A stretch of DNA of 48,153 nucleotides from Flavobacteriales bacterium (lineage in GTDB: Bacteria > Bacteroidota > Bacteroidia > CAIKAF01), in assembly GCA_022402535.1 (NCBI GenBank), contig JAKRSD010000030.1, positions 59,283-107,435 of the forward strand, written 5' to 3'. The position numbers and the translations under genes were made by a program. This document shows positions 33,499-41,300 of this stretch, piece after piece. Position 1 is the first letter of the stretch. Each line of letters begins with the position of its first letter. Below the pieces are notes generated by a model. That model ran no database searches, was not told the DNA's origin, and saw only the letters and a list, made by a program, of their open reading frames with translations.

Positions 33499-36018
33499 TC
33501 AGATTAATTGTAAAACAGGTATATTTTGAGCTGTAGATTCCATAAGCAGTTCAACATGCTGAACCGTGGGTATTTCGGATGTTACACATTCATAAGGCAT
33601 CATTTTGCCCTGCTTAAATATGTACACTTGCTGAGACACGGGATCAATTACCGATAATAGCACCCATTCGTTTTTAAACCACTCGTACGTTGCGGCGTTT
33701 CGTTGGATCACATCCAACACCACCTCCGGTTTTTGCTCCACAATCATCATCAGCCTAACGGGGTCATGCACTTCTAACATCTGCAGAGGCAGCCCGGGCC
33801 TTAAATCGCCATCCATTCCATTGGCCACTCCGATTAATCCCATCACATTATGCGGCAACTTGGTGCCGGCGCCCAATTTCTGATTATCAACCCGCGAGAA
33901 ATAGTACTCCAGATTAATGCCTCCACACACCGGTGCGGCAGCCCGCAAAATAGAAAGCAGCGCATTTCCGTCTGTATCCGTTCGATAATCGTACGAATTC
34001 AAAAAAGAGCGTCTGTCCAGAAACAAATGTCTGGTCAACTCTCGTCTGCCCACAATACAAAGTGCATTGGTGGCGTGGTTCAATTCGGGCCTTGGCTCAA
34101 ACAATGAAACAGAACGCAACTTCACTTTTTCGTGCACTTTGGCCGCCTCAGCATGAGAATCGGTTAGTATAAATCTGCGTGAACGTTCCTTGGCATTACT
34201 ATGCAAAGCCTTTTCAAATATTGCGCGATGCTTTTGAAAAAGAACCGCATGCTCAACCGTTAAGTCTTTTTCCGGGAAATAATCAATTTCATCCCGGGTG
34301 GTATCGTGTAAGGCCCCGATAAAAAAGGTGTTTTCAGGAATTACAATTCCTCTTTCGGCCAGTATTTTTCTTACTTCGCGATGATTGGCCATATAAGAGA
34401 ATACCCTTGCATTCACCGATCCGGGACGACCACTGCATGCCCCGCAATCGTAACCCGCATAGTGCGTATTATTGATGCTGCTTGCACCATGGCCCACCAC
34501 ATAAATAAGCGGTGCAAAATCTTTCAACAGACCGATACTTTTCAATAGCCCTTCCACCCTGTCGGCCATTTCGTCTGTTTTAAATCCAACCTGAAGCCCC
34601 TCTTCGCTTTCACAATTTGGGTTATACTCTATACTGAGCTTCCCCAATTTATCCATATGGGCCGAAGAACTCACCATCGCGGGGCTTTTGGAAGGCTTGA
34701 AAATATTGATGAATAACCTTACTGCCGACCAGAACCCAAATGTCTGCGAAATGATCCAGGCACCTAAAAATCCATGAGTATGTTTGGTGAAGTGGGCATC
34801 CTTTTCAAACGCTTTTTGGCTATCAGTTTCTTTTATCAGGTATTTAGGATTCAGCGGTGCCGGGCACACCTTGGTGTGAAACTTTCCATGTTCCGGCTGA
34901 AAATAAAATTCCACATTAAAAAAGCCGGGAGTTCCATACGTCCGGGCATCCGAATCGAGTTGTTCTACATAACGCCTTAGTGAACATTCTCTGTCGTCGA
35001 TACAAAAGAAAGCCTGGAATGAAGGCATTTGGTTCTCCTCAGTATCCGATTTGCTTTTTCGAGGCAGCCCCTTCAATACCTGATCAAAATACGACCATTC
35101 ATACGCCTGTTGCCAAATCTTGTATATAACATCCAATTCCTTCTCAGGAACCTCGCCCCAAATGGGCTGAATCTGTTTTTCAATAACTTGTGAAAGCGGC
35201 GCCCAGGTAGCATTAAATTTTGAATCTAACGCATCTATTTCCAGAATCAGTTCAAAAAATATAAAATCATGCAGACTTATGTCCCGTTTATCGAGCAGGC
35301 TTTTTGTATTGTGTTCTATCACGGAAACCATACCCGACCAACCCGGGTGAGAAAATTGCTGATCGAACAGATATGGCTCAAAGTATTCGGGTTTACCCAC
35401 CACAATTTCAAGCAATTTTTCGAGCGTTGTTTCTTCATCTAAAAGCAGTTTTTTAGCCCGCTCTCCTTTCAACATGCCCCAAAGACTATTCTTTTCCAAA
35501 TTTCTTAAGGAAGCCAAAAATCCGGGCGTAGTTTCCGGAAATTGCCAGATTGAAATTCCCTGATCCAGATAACTGCCCACTACCCTAAATAAAAAGGGAA
35601 AAACTGCTTTATCCAGATTAAACTTGTATTGTTCTTTCCATAGGTTTCTGAACAATCCTATGCAGGAAGAAAGTGATATATCATACTCTCCATACAGCAG
35701 CTTTTTTTTCCAAACTTCAGGGGCGTCTGTGCGTGTAATTTCAAGAATACATTTATCCAGAATCGGGTCATGAATCTGCCCGGAGTGATACAGATTTCTA
35801 TACTCCGACAAACTCAAATACACCTTATATCCGAACCATGCCGAGGCTTTTCTGAGCGCCTCATGAAATGGCAAATCCTGAAATGCGTGTAGCGTATTAT
35901 GATGAATAAAATCCTTTAAAGGAGACTGGGCAGGTAAAAAATGTGCCAGTTTATGAAGGGTTTCGGCTTTATTAAATATTGCAATTGAACTCTCCTGCGT
36001 GGAGACTTTTGTAAACAT
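33499..36018 (-). CDS. dabA: DabA, zinc-dependent inorganic-carbon transporter subunit (DUF2309/UPF0753)
   Basis: 839 residues from the ATG at 36018. A GTG 24 codons upstream would add a hydrophobic segment foreign to this cytoplasm-facing family. DabA is a carbonic-anhydrase-like protein that, with DabB, captures CO2 as bicarbonate using membrane energy. The predicted zinc and catalytic residues are all present: Cys339 and Asp341 (FFCIDDREC), His510 (VVGHGASS) and Cys525 (DCGACSGRPG), with the same C-x-D and 15-residue His-Cys spacing as characterised DabA. The N-terminal IHHNTLHAFQDLPFHEAL signature is also typical. It is followed after 10 bp by dabB and preceded by a one-TM protein gene (104 bp). 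Confidence 0.94.
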   Translation of the reverse strand: MFTKVSTQESSIAIFNKAETLHKLAHFLPAQSPLKDFIHHNTLHAFQDLPFHEALRKASAWFGYKVYLSLSEYRNLYHSGQIHDPILDKCILEITRTDAPEVWKKKLLYGEYDISLSSCIGLFRNLWKEQYKFNLDKAVFPFLFRVVGSYLDQGISIWQFPETTPGFLASLRNLEKNSLWGMLKGERAKKLLLDEETTLEKLLEIVVGKPEYFEPYLFDQQFSHPGWSGMVSVIEHNTKSLLDKRDISLHDFIFFELILEIDALDSKFNATWAPLSQVIEKQIQPIWGEVPEKELDVIYKIWQQAYEWSYFDQVLKGLPRKSKSDTEENQMPSFQAFFCIDDRECSLRRYVEQLDSDARTYGTPGFFNVEFYFQPEHGKFHTKVCPAPLNPKYLIKETDSQKAFEKDAHFTKHTHGFLGAWIISQTFGFWSAVRLFINIFKPSKSPAMVSSSAHMDKLGKLSIEYNPNCESEEGLQVGFKTDEMADRVEGLLKSIGLLKDFAPLIYVVGHGASSINNTHYAGYDCGACSGRPGSVNARVFSYMANHREVRKILAERGIVIPENTFFIGALHDTTRDEIDYFPEKDLTVEHAVLFQKHRAIFEKALHSNAKERSRRFILTDSHAEAAKVHEKVKLRSVSLFEPRPELNHATNALCIVGRRELTRHLFLDRRSFLNSYDYRTDTDGNALLSILRAAAPVCGGINLEYYFSRVDNQKLGAGTKLPHNVMGLIGVANGMDGDLRPGLPLQMLEVHDPVRLMMIVEQKPEVVLDVIQRNAATYEWFKNEWVLLSVIDPVSQQVYIFKQGKMMPYECVTSEIPTVQHVELLMESTAQNIPVLQLI

Positions 36019-36122
36019 AAATTGACGAATTGATGCATAACCTAAAATCAAAAAACACAACAGAAAGCGCACAACCCATTCAGGGTTCACTGTTCTGTAA
36101 AAAAATGTCGATTAGGTTAAAA

Positions 36123-36512
36123 TCAGATTCTGATATTGCACCACTTCAGCCAGATTTGTCCGAAGTTTACGGTAGGCACCGTAATGGATGAGGTGCTCAG
36201 TCTTTTCAGAGAAAAACCGAAAACACGCTGCAACAGGGAAGGTATATCTAACGAAAAGTCAATGGGGGATTTATCCTCTTTTCCTTCGTCTTTTGAAGTG
36301 ATTCCTGAAGGAACGGCTTCTGTAGTTGCACCCGCATTACCGGCCAAAGGAATGGAGTCGCCTGTGATAAGCTGAGCGACAGATTGTTTGTTGCTTACTT
36401 CAGCCTGATGTCGGGAATTAACCAACCCCATGGAAATCAAAGCCCCGATAAATACCACAAGGTAAAAGGAAGCGATGAGCCGCATTTTGAGATTGTTTTT
36501 TTCCTCGTTCAT
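36123..36512 (-). CDS. Unknown one-TM protein in the dab operon
   Basis: 129 residues from the ATG at 36512 (a TTG six codons earlier is less likely). A short charged N-terminus (MNEEKNNLKMR) precedes one membrane helix (about 12-31). A polar, disordered linker follows, rich in Ser, Gly, Thr and Glu (about 32-85), then a more ordered C-terminus (DFSLDIPSLLQRVFGFSLKRL, VNFGQIWLKW). By the positive-inside rule the bulk is probably periplasmic. I recognise no family. It lies between the porin gene (74 bp) and dabA (104 bp) on the same strand, so it is a candidate accessory factor of inorganic-carbon uptake. Confidence 0.72.
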   Translation of the reverse strand: MNEEKNNLKMRLIASFYLVVFIGALISMGLVNSRHQAEVSNKQSVAQLITGDSIPLAGNAGATTEAVPSGITSKDEGKEDKSPIDFSLDIPSLLQRVFGFSLKRLSTSSITVPTVNFGQIWLKWCNIRI

Positions 36513-36586
36513 TTTAAAAAACTTATGCAAAGTTAAACCACATAATTCCCATTAAAGCAAATTTTACATGTGAAATTATTCTTAAA

Positions 36587-37909
36587 TCAAATAAAAAACT
36601 GAAGTTGAATCACTCCCATATTTCGTCTTATTGCCCGTTGTGTAGTTGAGTTGAAGTAAGGTCTGTTTTCCCAACCGGCTGTCAGTTTTATGTTTTGTTG
36701 TTTGATAAACACGTTAACACCCGCCTGATACACACTGATGGGTCTTTTTATCACCCTGAAGTCCGCAATAAGAGTCGTGGCATAAGGCATAAACCTAATT
36801 TCTGTTTTAGGCAGATTGGGCAAAAGAAATCCGGCCTGCGCATATAATGAATTTCCAGTTCCTACCATCGGAATTGCATTCCCCGGGCCATGAATATGGC
36901 TTGAAGCTCCCGAATAAATATTATCTACGGCCACCTGTCTCAGATAACCGGGCCCAAAATCGGTATAGGTATACGCACCATAAAGATTCAAAGCATATTG
37001 TTTTTGGTTTCCTAAAGGCATTTCAAAAAACACATCTACCGAAGCCATGATTAACGGAGAATATGCCGTATCTCCCAATGAGGTTTTATACCACAGAGCC
37101 TTGGGTCTGTAGCGGGCTCCGGCACCCAGATTCAAGATTTTCTTTTTACCCAGATACGTGCCTGCTTTATAGGGTATTTTATCCTGTTCTTTATCGAAAA
37201 ACTGCCATTCGAGATAGGTGCCCAATTCTATGGCGGGATCTCTTGGCGAAAATTGGGCAAATTCGCTAATAGGTTGCGATGCATTAAAGCTGGCTGATTT
37301 TGTATAAGAAAACGGTTTAATAGCAGAGAGCCTGAAATTTAACCGGTTCACTGACCCTTTTACGTATACGCCCAAATTTCGCACGAACTGGTCTGTTTCG
37401 TCATTCAGTTGTTGCTGGTATATAGGGGCATCATGCCCTAAAATAGATGCTACCCCCGGCGCTGCAAAACGCGATGACGTGGCCCAAGAATGAAGTCCGG
37501 CTCCCACATATAAATGGTTTTTTACTACCATGTAGTCCATACTCAGGTCGTGCATGAAAAACGAAGGCTTACGAACCGTAACATAATTAAAGTTATTTAG
37601 CCCAAACTGCGAGTAAATAAACACTCTTTCATGCGGCTGAATCATCAACTGCATCCGGGCTCTACGAAAGCTAAAATCAAACTGATGATCTTTCGTTTCG
37701 TCAAAAATTAACGTTCCCGGATTGTTTTGATTATATCGGGCCCAAAACTGGCCTAAAACGGTCATTCGGATGTATCGGTCTCCTTTTTCATTAAGAGAAT
37801 AGGTTAACCCTTCATTCCATACATCCTTGGAAAACCCTTGGGAATAGCTTCCCAACTTACATACGATAATAAACACTCCCGTTAGGAGTAATGCTTTTTT
37901 GAAATACAT
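36587..37909 (-). CDS. Porin-like outer-membrane beta-barrel protein
   Basis: 440 residues. A signal peptide (ending GSYSQ) is followed by a protein of alternating amphipathic strands ending in an aromatic C-terminus (QLQFFI), the hallmark of an outer-membrane barrel. Segments such as RYIRMTVLGQFWARYNQNNPG and FDFSFRRARMQLMIQPHERVFIYSQFGLNNFN resemble phosphate-selective-porin (OprO/OprP-like) proteins of Bacteroidota. The solute is unknown. Its place in the dab cluster makes a role in letting bicarbonate or carbonate across the outer membrane plausible. Same strand as dabA with no terminator between. Confidence 0.85.
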   Translation of the reverse strand: MYFKKALLLTGVFIIVCKLGSYSQGFSKDVWNEGLTYSLNEKGDRYIRMTVLGQFWARYNQNNPGTLIFDETKDHQFDFSFRRARMQLMIQPHERVFIYSQFGLNNFNYVTVRKPSFFMHDLSMDYMVVKNHLYVGAGLHSWATSSRFAAPGVASILGHDAPIYQQQLNDETDQFVRNLGVYVKGSVNRLNFRLSAIKPFSYTKSASFNASQPISEFAQFSPRDPAIELGTYLEWQFFDKEQDKIPYKAGTYLGKKKILNLGAGARYRPKALWYKTSLGDTAYSPLIMASVDVFFEMPLGNQKQYALNLYGAYTYTDFGPGYLRQVAVDNIYSGASSHIHGPGNAIPMVGTGNSLYAQAGFLLPNLPKTEIRFMPYATTLIADFRVIKRPISVYQAGVNVFIKQQNIKLTAGWENRPYFNSTTQRAIRRNMGVIQLQFFI

Positions 37910-37954
37910 AATTTATTGATTTTAAAATTAAACGCTGCTGTAAAACAGGTAAAA

Positions 37955-38287
37955 TCAAATCAGTAAAACACGAAAGCGTATGTATTTAGAAAAGTAAATT
38001 TTCGGTGAGCCTACTCCCCGTTGCAGCTTTTGGGGGAGTCGAGTTTTGATGTTGCCTGCAGCTTGTTGAATTTTCGAAAAAAACAGCCTGTTTTTGGCCG
38101 CTTTTTGGCTTTCGGCACATTCAGTTTCTTCTTTAAGCAGGTAAATTGAAAGGGGAAAAGAGTCTTTTTCCAATGGAGATGGATTTGCCATTTCGCATCG
38201 GACAAGTTCTGTATGTTCTGAAACCGTATTACCGCTGTTCACTAACAGTGATGTAAATGCGGCAATAAAAAAATTAATCAGAAACAT
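37955..38287 (-). CDS. Small secreted-like protein of unknown function
   Basis: 110 residues from the ATG at 38287 (a TTG three codons earlier is also open). A hydrophobic N-terminus (MFLINFFIAAFTSLLVNSG) looks like a signal peptide or one TM helix. The rest is charged (Glu and Lys), with two Cys (about 34 and 59) and a basic end. No family recognised. It lies 45 bp upstream of the porin gene and 42 bp downstream of glyS, all on the minus strand, so it would be the first gene of the porin-dab unit. It could be a chance open frame: evidence is only length, a clean signal-like start and fit to the operon. Confidence 0.45.
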   Translation of the reverse strand: MFLINFFIAAFTSLLVNSGNTVSEHTELVRCEMANPSPLEKDSFPLSIYLLKEETECAESQKAAKNRLFFSKIQQAAGNIKTRLPQKLQRGVGSPKIYFSKYIRFRVLLI

Positions 38288-38329
38288 GTAAGTCAACCTT
38301 TTAGCGGAACGAAGTTCTGCAATTAACCA

Positions 38330-39856
38330 TTACAACAGGCTATTTAACGAACATTTATCATTTACAATATTCACCAGATCAGCCACATTTACCCTTTCCT
38401 GCGCCATGGTATCGCGGTAGCGGATGGTAACCGTATTGTCTTCCAACGATTGATGATCTACCGTAATACAATAAGGAGTACCGATGGCATCCTGACGGCG
38501 GTAACGCTTACCGATGGCATCTTTTTCGTCTTTAACGCAGTAAATATGTTTGCGCAGGGTATTGAAAATTTCATTGGCCTTTATATCCAGCCCGTCTTTG
38601 GGCATCAACGGAAGCACGGCTACCTTCACGGGCGCCAGGGGAGCGGGCAGATTCAGAACCACACGCTCCGAACCGTCTTCCAGTTTTTCTTCTTTGTACG
38701 AAGCCGAAAGCACGGCCAAAAACAAACGATCTAACCCTACTGAAGTTTCCACTACATAAGGCACATAATTCTGGTTTAATTCGGGATCAAAATATTGCAG
38801 TTTTTTACCGCTGAACTGCTCATGTTGTTTCAGGTCAAAATCGGTGCGGCTGTGTATGCCTTCCAACTCTTTGAAACCCATCGGGAATTTAAACTCAATA
38901 TCCGCCGCGGCATTGGCATAGTGGGCCAATTTTTCATGATTGTGAAAACGATAATTTTCTTCGCCCAATCCCAAGGCCGTATGCCACTTCAGGCGGGTTT
39001 CTTTCCATTTTTCGTACCACTCCATTTCGGTGCCGGGGCGTACAAAAAACTGCATTTCCATCTGCTCAAATTCGCGCATACGGAAAATAAACTGACGCGC
39101 CACAATTTCATTCCGGAACGCTTTTCCGGTCTGGGCAATTCCAAAAGGAATTTTCATACGGCCAGTTTTCTGCACATTCAGGTAATTCACAAAAATACCC
39201 TGTGCCGTTTCGGGGCGCAGGTAAATGGTGGATGAATCTTCGCTCACCGAACCCACCTGCGTGCTGAACATCAGGTTAAACTGACGCACTTCGGTCCAGT
39301 TGCGGGTTCCGCTCAGCGGACATACAATTTCGCAATCCTCAATAATCTGTTTCATTTCTGCCATATCGTTATCGTTCATGGCTTTGTTGAAACGGGTATT
39401 TACGGCATCATATTTCTGTTGATATTCCAACACCCGCGGATTGGTGCTTTTATACATGGCGGCATCAAACGAATCGCCGAAACGTTTGGCGGCTTTTTCT
39501 ACTTCTTTGTTGATTTTATCTTCAATTTTTCCCAGATAATCTTCAATCAGGTTATCGGCGCGGTAACGCTTTTTACTGTCTTTATTATCAATCATGGGAT
39601 CGTTGAATGCATCCACATGGCCCGATGCTTTCCACGTAGTGGGATGCATAAAAATAGCCGCGTCAATACCCACGATATTATCGTTCATATGCACCATACT
39701 GCGCCACCAGTATTCACGGATATTCTTTTTAAGTTCTACTCCGTTTTGGGCATAATCGTACACGGCACTCAGTCCGTCATAAATATCGCTCGATGGAAAA
39801 ATAAACCCGTATTCTTTGGCGTGGGAAATAATTTTTTTCAGTAGGTCGTCTTGCAC
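38330..39856 (-). CDS. glyS: Glycyl-tRNA synthetase, single-chain class II type
   Basis: 508 residues. It charges tRNA-Gly; this is the alpha2 form found in eukaryotes, archaea and Bacteroidota, not the alpha2beta2 form of E. coli. Visible: YGFIFPSSDIYDGLSAVYDYAQNG (motif 1 region), LRPETAQGIFVNY and GIAQTGKAFRNEI (motif 2), ETSVGLDRLFLAVL (motif 3), and a C-terminal anticodon-binding domain (KVAVLPL ... GKRYRRQDAIGTPYCITVD). The start is GTG; an in-frame stop lies three codons upstream, so no ATG alternative exists. A TACTTTTG box lies 17 bp upstream. No terminator separates it from the small gene downstream, so readthrough into the porin-dab genes is possible. Confidence 0.96.
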   Translation of the reverse strand: MQDDLLKKIISHAKEYGFIFPSSDIYDGLSAVYDYAQNGVELKKNIREYWWRSMVHMNDNIVGIDAAIFMHPTTWKASGHVDAFNDPMIDNKDSKKRYRADNLIEDYLGKIEDKINKEVEKAAKRFGDSFDAAMYKSTNPRVLEYQQKYDAVNTRFNKAMNDNDMAEMKQIIEDCEIVCPLSGTRNWTEVRQFNLMFSTQVGSVSEDSSTIYLRPETAQGIFVNYLNVQKTGRMKIPFGIAQTGKAFRNEIVARQFIFRMREFEQMEMQFFVRPGTEMEWYEKWKETRLKWHTALGLGEENYRFHNHEKLAHYANAAADIEFKFPMGFKELEGIHSRTDFDLKQHEQFSGKKLQYFDPELNQNYVPYVVETSVGLDRLFLAVLSASYKEEKLEDGSERVVLNLPAPLAPVKVAVLPLMPKDGLDIKANEIFNTLRKHIYCVKDEKDAIGKRYRRQDAIGTPYCITVDHQSLEDNTVTIRYRDTMAQERVNVADLVNIVNDKCSLNSLL

Positions 39857-39873
39857 GGCTTTTTAATTTGCTG

Positions 39874-39881
39874 CAAAAGTA
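39874..39881 (-). promoter_or_regulatory. -7 promoter box of glyS (TACTTTTG)
   Basis: Exact TAnnTTTG match on the minus strand, 17 bp before the GTG start of glyS, in the 85-bp gap after galE. Confidence 0.6.
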
Positions 39882-39941
39882 ACAGATAAACCCCAATAAG
39901 GAAGAATTTAGGAAGGCTTTTGAGAAGCCCCGTCTTTTAGG

Positions 39942-40976
39942 CTATTTACCAAGATTCTGCTGCCATTTCCAGGCAGAAGCCATCATATCGTCCAATGTGT
40001 AAGCCGGTTTCCATTGAAGCTGTTTTTCGGCTTTGGAAGAATCCGAATAAATGGCAGAAATATCCCCTGCCCTGCGCGGTCCGATGGCATAATTCAACAC
40101 CAGTTGATTCACCCGCTCAAAGGCTTTGATGGCTTCCAGTACACTCACCCCTTCTCCGCTGCCCAAATTGAAAATTTCAGGATTTACGGTTTGAACTTCC
40201 GATTGCGAAAAACGGAGCGCTTTCACATGGGCATCGGCAATATCGCATACATGCACGTAATCGCGGATGCAGGTGCCGTCGCGGGTGGGATAATCATTTC
40301 CGTGTACCGAAAATGCCGGCAAAATTCCTGCGGCACTCATGGTGATAATGGGCACCAGATTATTGGGCTTTTGCAGTTGGATTTCACCGATTAAACCCGA
40401 AGGATGTGCGCCCACGGGATTAAAATAGCGCAACAACACACAATGAATTTCGGGATGAATAACCGCAAAATCACGGATAATACGCTCTCCCGCCAATTTG
40501 GTATACCCATACGGCGATTCGGGCTCAGATAAGGGCGTATTTTCATTCACGGGAAATACACTCGTTTGCCCATATACCGTACACGAAGAAGAAAAGATGA
40601 ATGATTTGATTTGAAATTCCGCCACACATTCCAGCACATGCAGCAATCCGTCAAGGTTATTGCGATAATATTCCAGGGGTTTTTCTACACTTTCGCCTAC
40701 GGCTTTCAGGGCGGCAAAATGAATGATTCCCTGTATTTCGGGGTGTGCCTTACAGATAGTTTTCAGATGGCCCGGATGACTGATGTCGGCTTCATAATGT
40801 ACCGGGTTTTTGCCACATACGGCTTCTATACGGGCATACGTTTCTTCGGTAGAATTGGAATAATTATCCACAGAAATCACTGTTTGAACGCCTGCGTTGA
40901 ACAGCTCAATAATGGTATGTGAGCCGATATACCCCGCACCACCCGTAACCAACACACACGACAGTTCTTTATTCAT
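39942..40976 (-). CDS. galE: UDP-glucose 4-epimerase
   Basis: 344 residues. It interconverts UDP-galactose and UDP-glucose (Leloir pathway and supply of UDP-galactose for surface sugars). Visible: NAD-binding GGAGYIGSH (about 12-20), SSSCTVYG, catalytic SPYGYTK (Tyr-x3-Lys), RYFNPVGAHPSG, DYPTRDGTCIRDYVHV and NLGSGEGVSVLE, all GalE signatures at normal length. Cytoplasmic. It is separated from galM-galK by about 13 kb. A TAGCTTTG box ends 4 bp before the ATG, suggesting a near-leaderless transcript. Confidence 0.96.
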   Translation of the reverse strand: MNKELSCVLVTGGAGYIGSHTIIELFNAGVQTVISVDNYSNSTEETYARIEAVCGKNPVHYEADISHPGHLKTICKAHPEIQGIIHFAALKAVGESVEKPLEYYRNNLDGLLHVLECVAEFQIKSFIFSSSCTVYGQTSVFPVNENTPLSEPESPYGYTKLAGERIIRDFAVIHPEIHCVLLRYFNPVGAHPSGLIGEIQLQKPNNLVPIITMSAAGILPAFSVHGNDYPTRDGTCIRDYVHVCDIADAHVKALRFSQSEVQTVNPEIFNLGSGEGVSVLEAIKAFERVNQLVLNYAIGPRRAGDISAIYSDSSKAEKQLQWKPAYTLDDMMASAWKWQQNLGK

Positions 40977-40980
40977 GCTC

Positions 40981-40988
40981 CAAAGCTA
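40981..40988 (-). promoter_or_regulatory. -7 promoter box of galE (TAGCTTTG), 4 bp from the start codon
   Basis: Exact TAnnTTTG match on the minus strand. If transcription starts the usual 5-8 bp downstream, the galE message would begin at or just inside the ATG. Confidence 0.5.
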
Positions 40989-41040
40989 AACAATCTTCTT
41001 TTTGTTCAGATTAAAGGTTATCTGTTAATCGTTATTTGTT

Positions 41041-41300
41041 AATGGCAGAATGCAGTAGGCAATAGGCATTACCATTAGCACATCAGCATATTAATTAATT
41101 AGCACATTCTTTTTTTCTTGGTTCTTGGCTCTTGAATCCCATCATCCGGAGCGTAGCGGAGCATGCAACGCACGAAGCAAAGCGCAAAGCGAAGCGGCGC
41201 ACGTAGTAATAACCGATAGCGGAATAAATTGGTATTCCCATCAGCACATTGAACCATCAGCAAATTATCAAATCATCAAATTATCAAATCATCAAATTGA
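41041..41300. repeat. Degenerate intergenic repeat tract with GCGAAGC-rich core
   Basis: No gene. The left part has GGCAATAGGCAT, TTAGCACATCAGCA and TTAGCACATT words. The middle (41148-41205) is a string of GAAGC / GCAAAGC / GCGTAGCGGAGC variants. The right part repeats ATCAGCACATT, CATCAGCAAATT and a four-fold (A)TCAAAT(T/C)A(T) tract up to the adaptor gene stop. It shares vocabulary with 21118-21345. No terminator for the adaptor gene was recognised. Confidence 0.7.

Noticed and set aside
39914-39930. Hairpin GGCTT / AAGCC after galE as a terminator
   Set aside because: Only five pairs and no T-tract; too weak to call.
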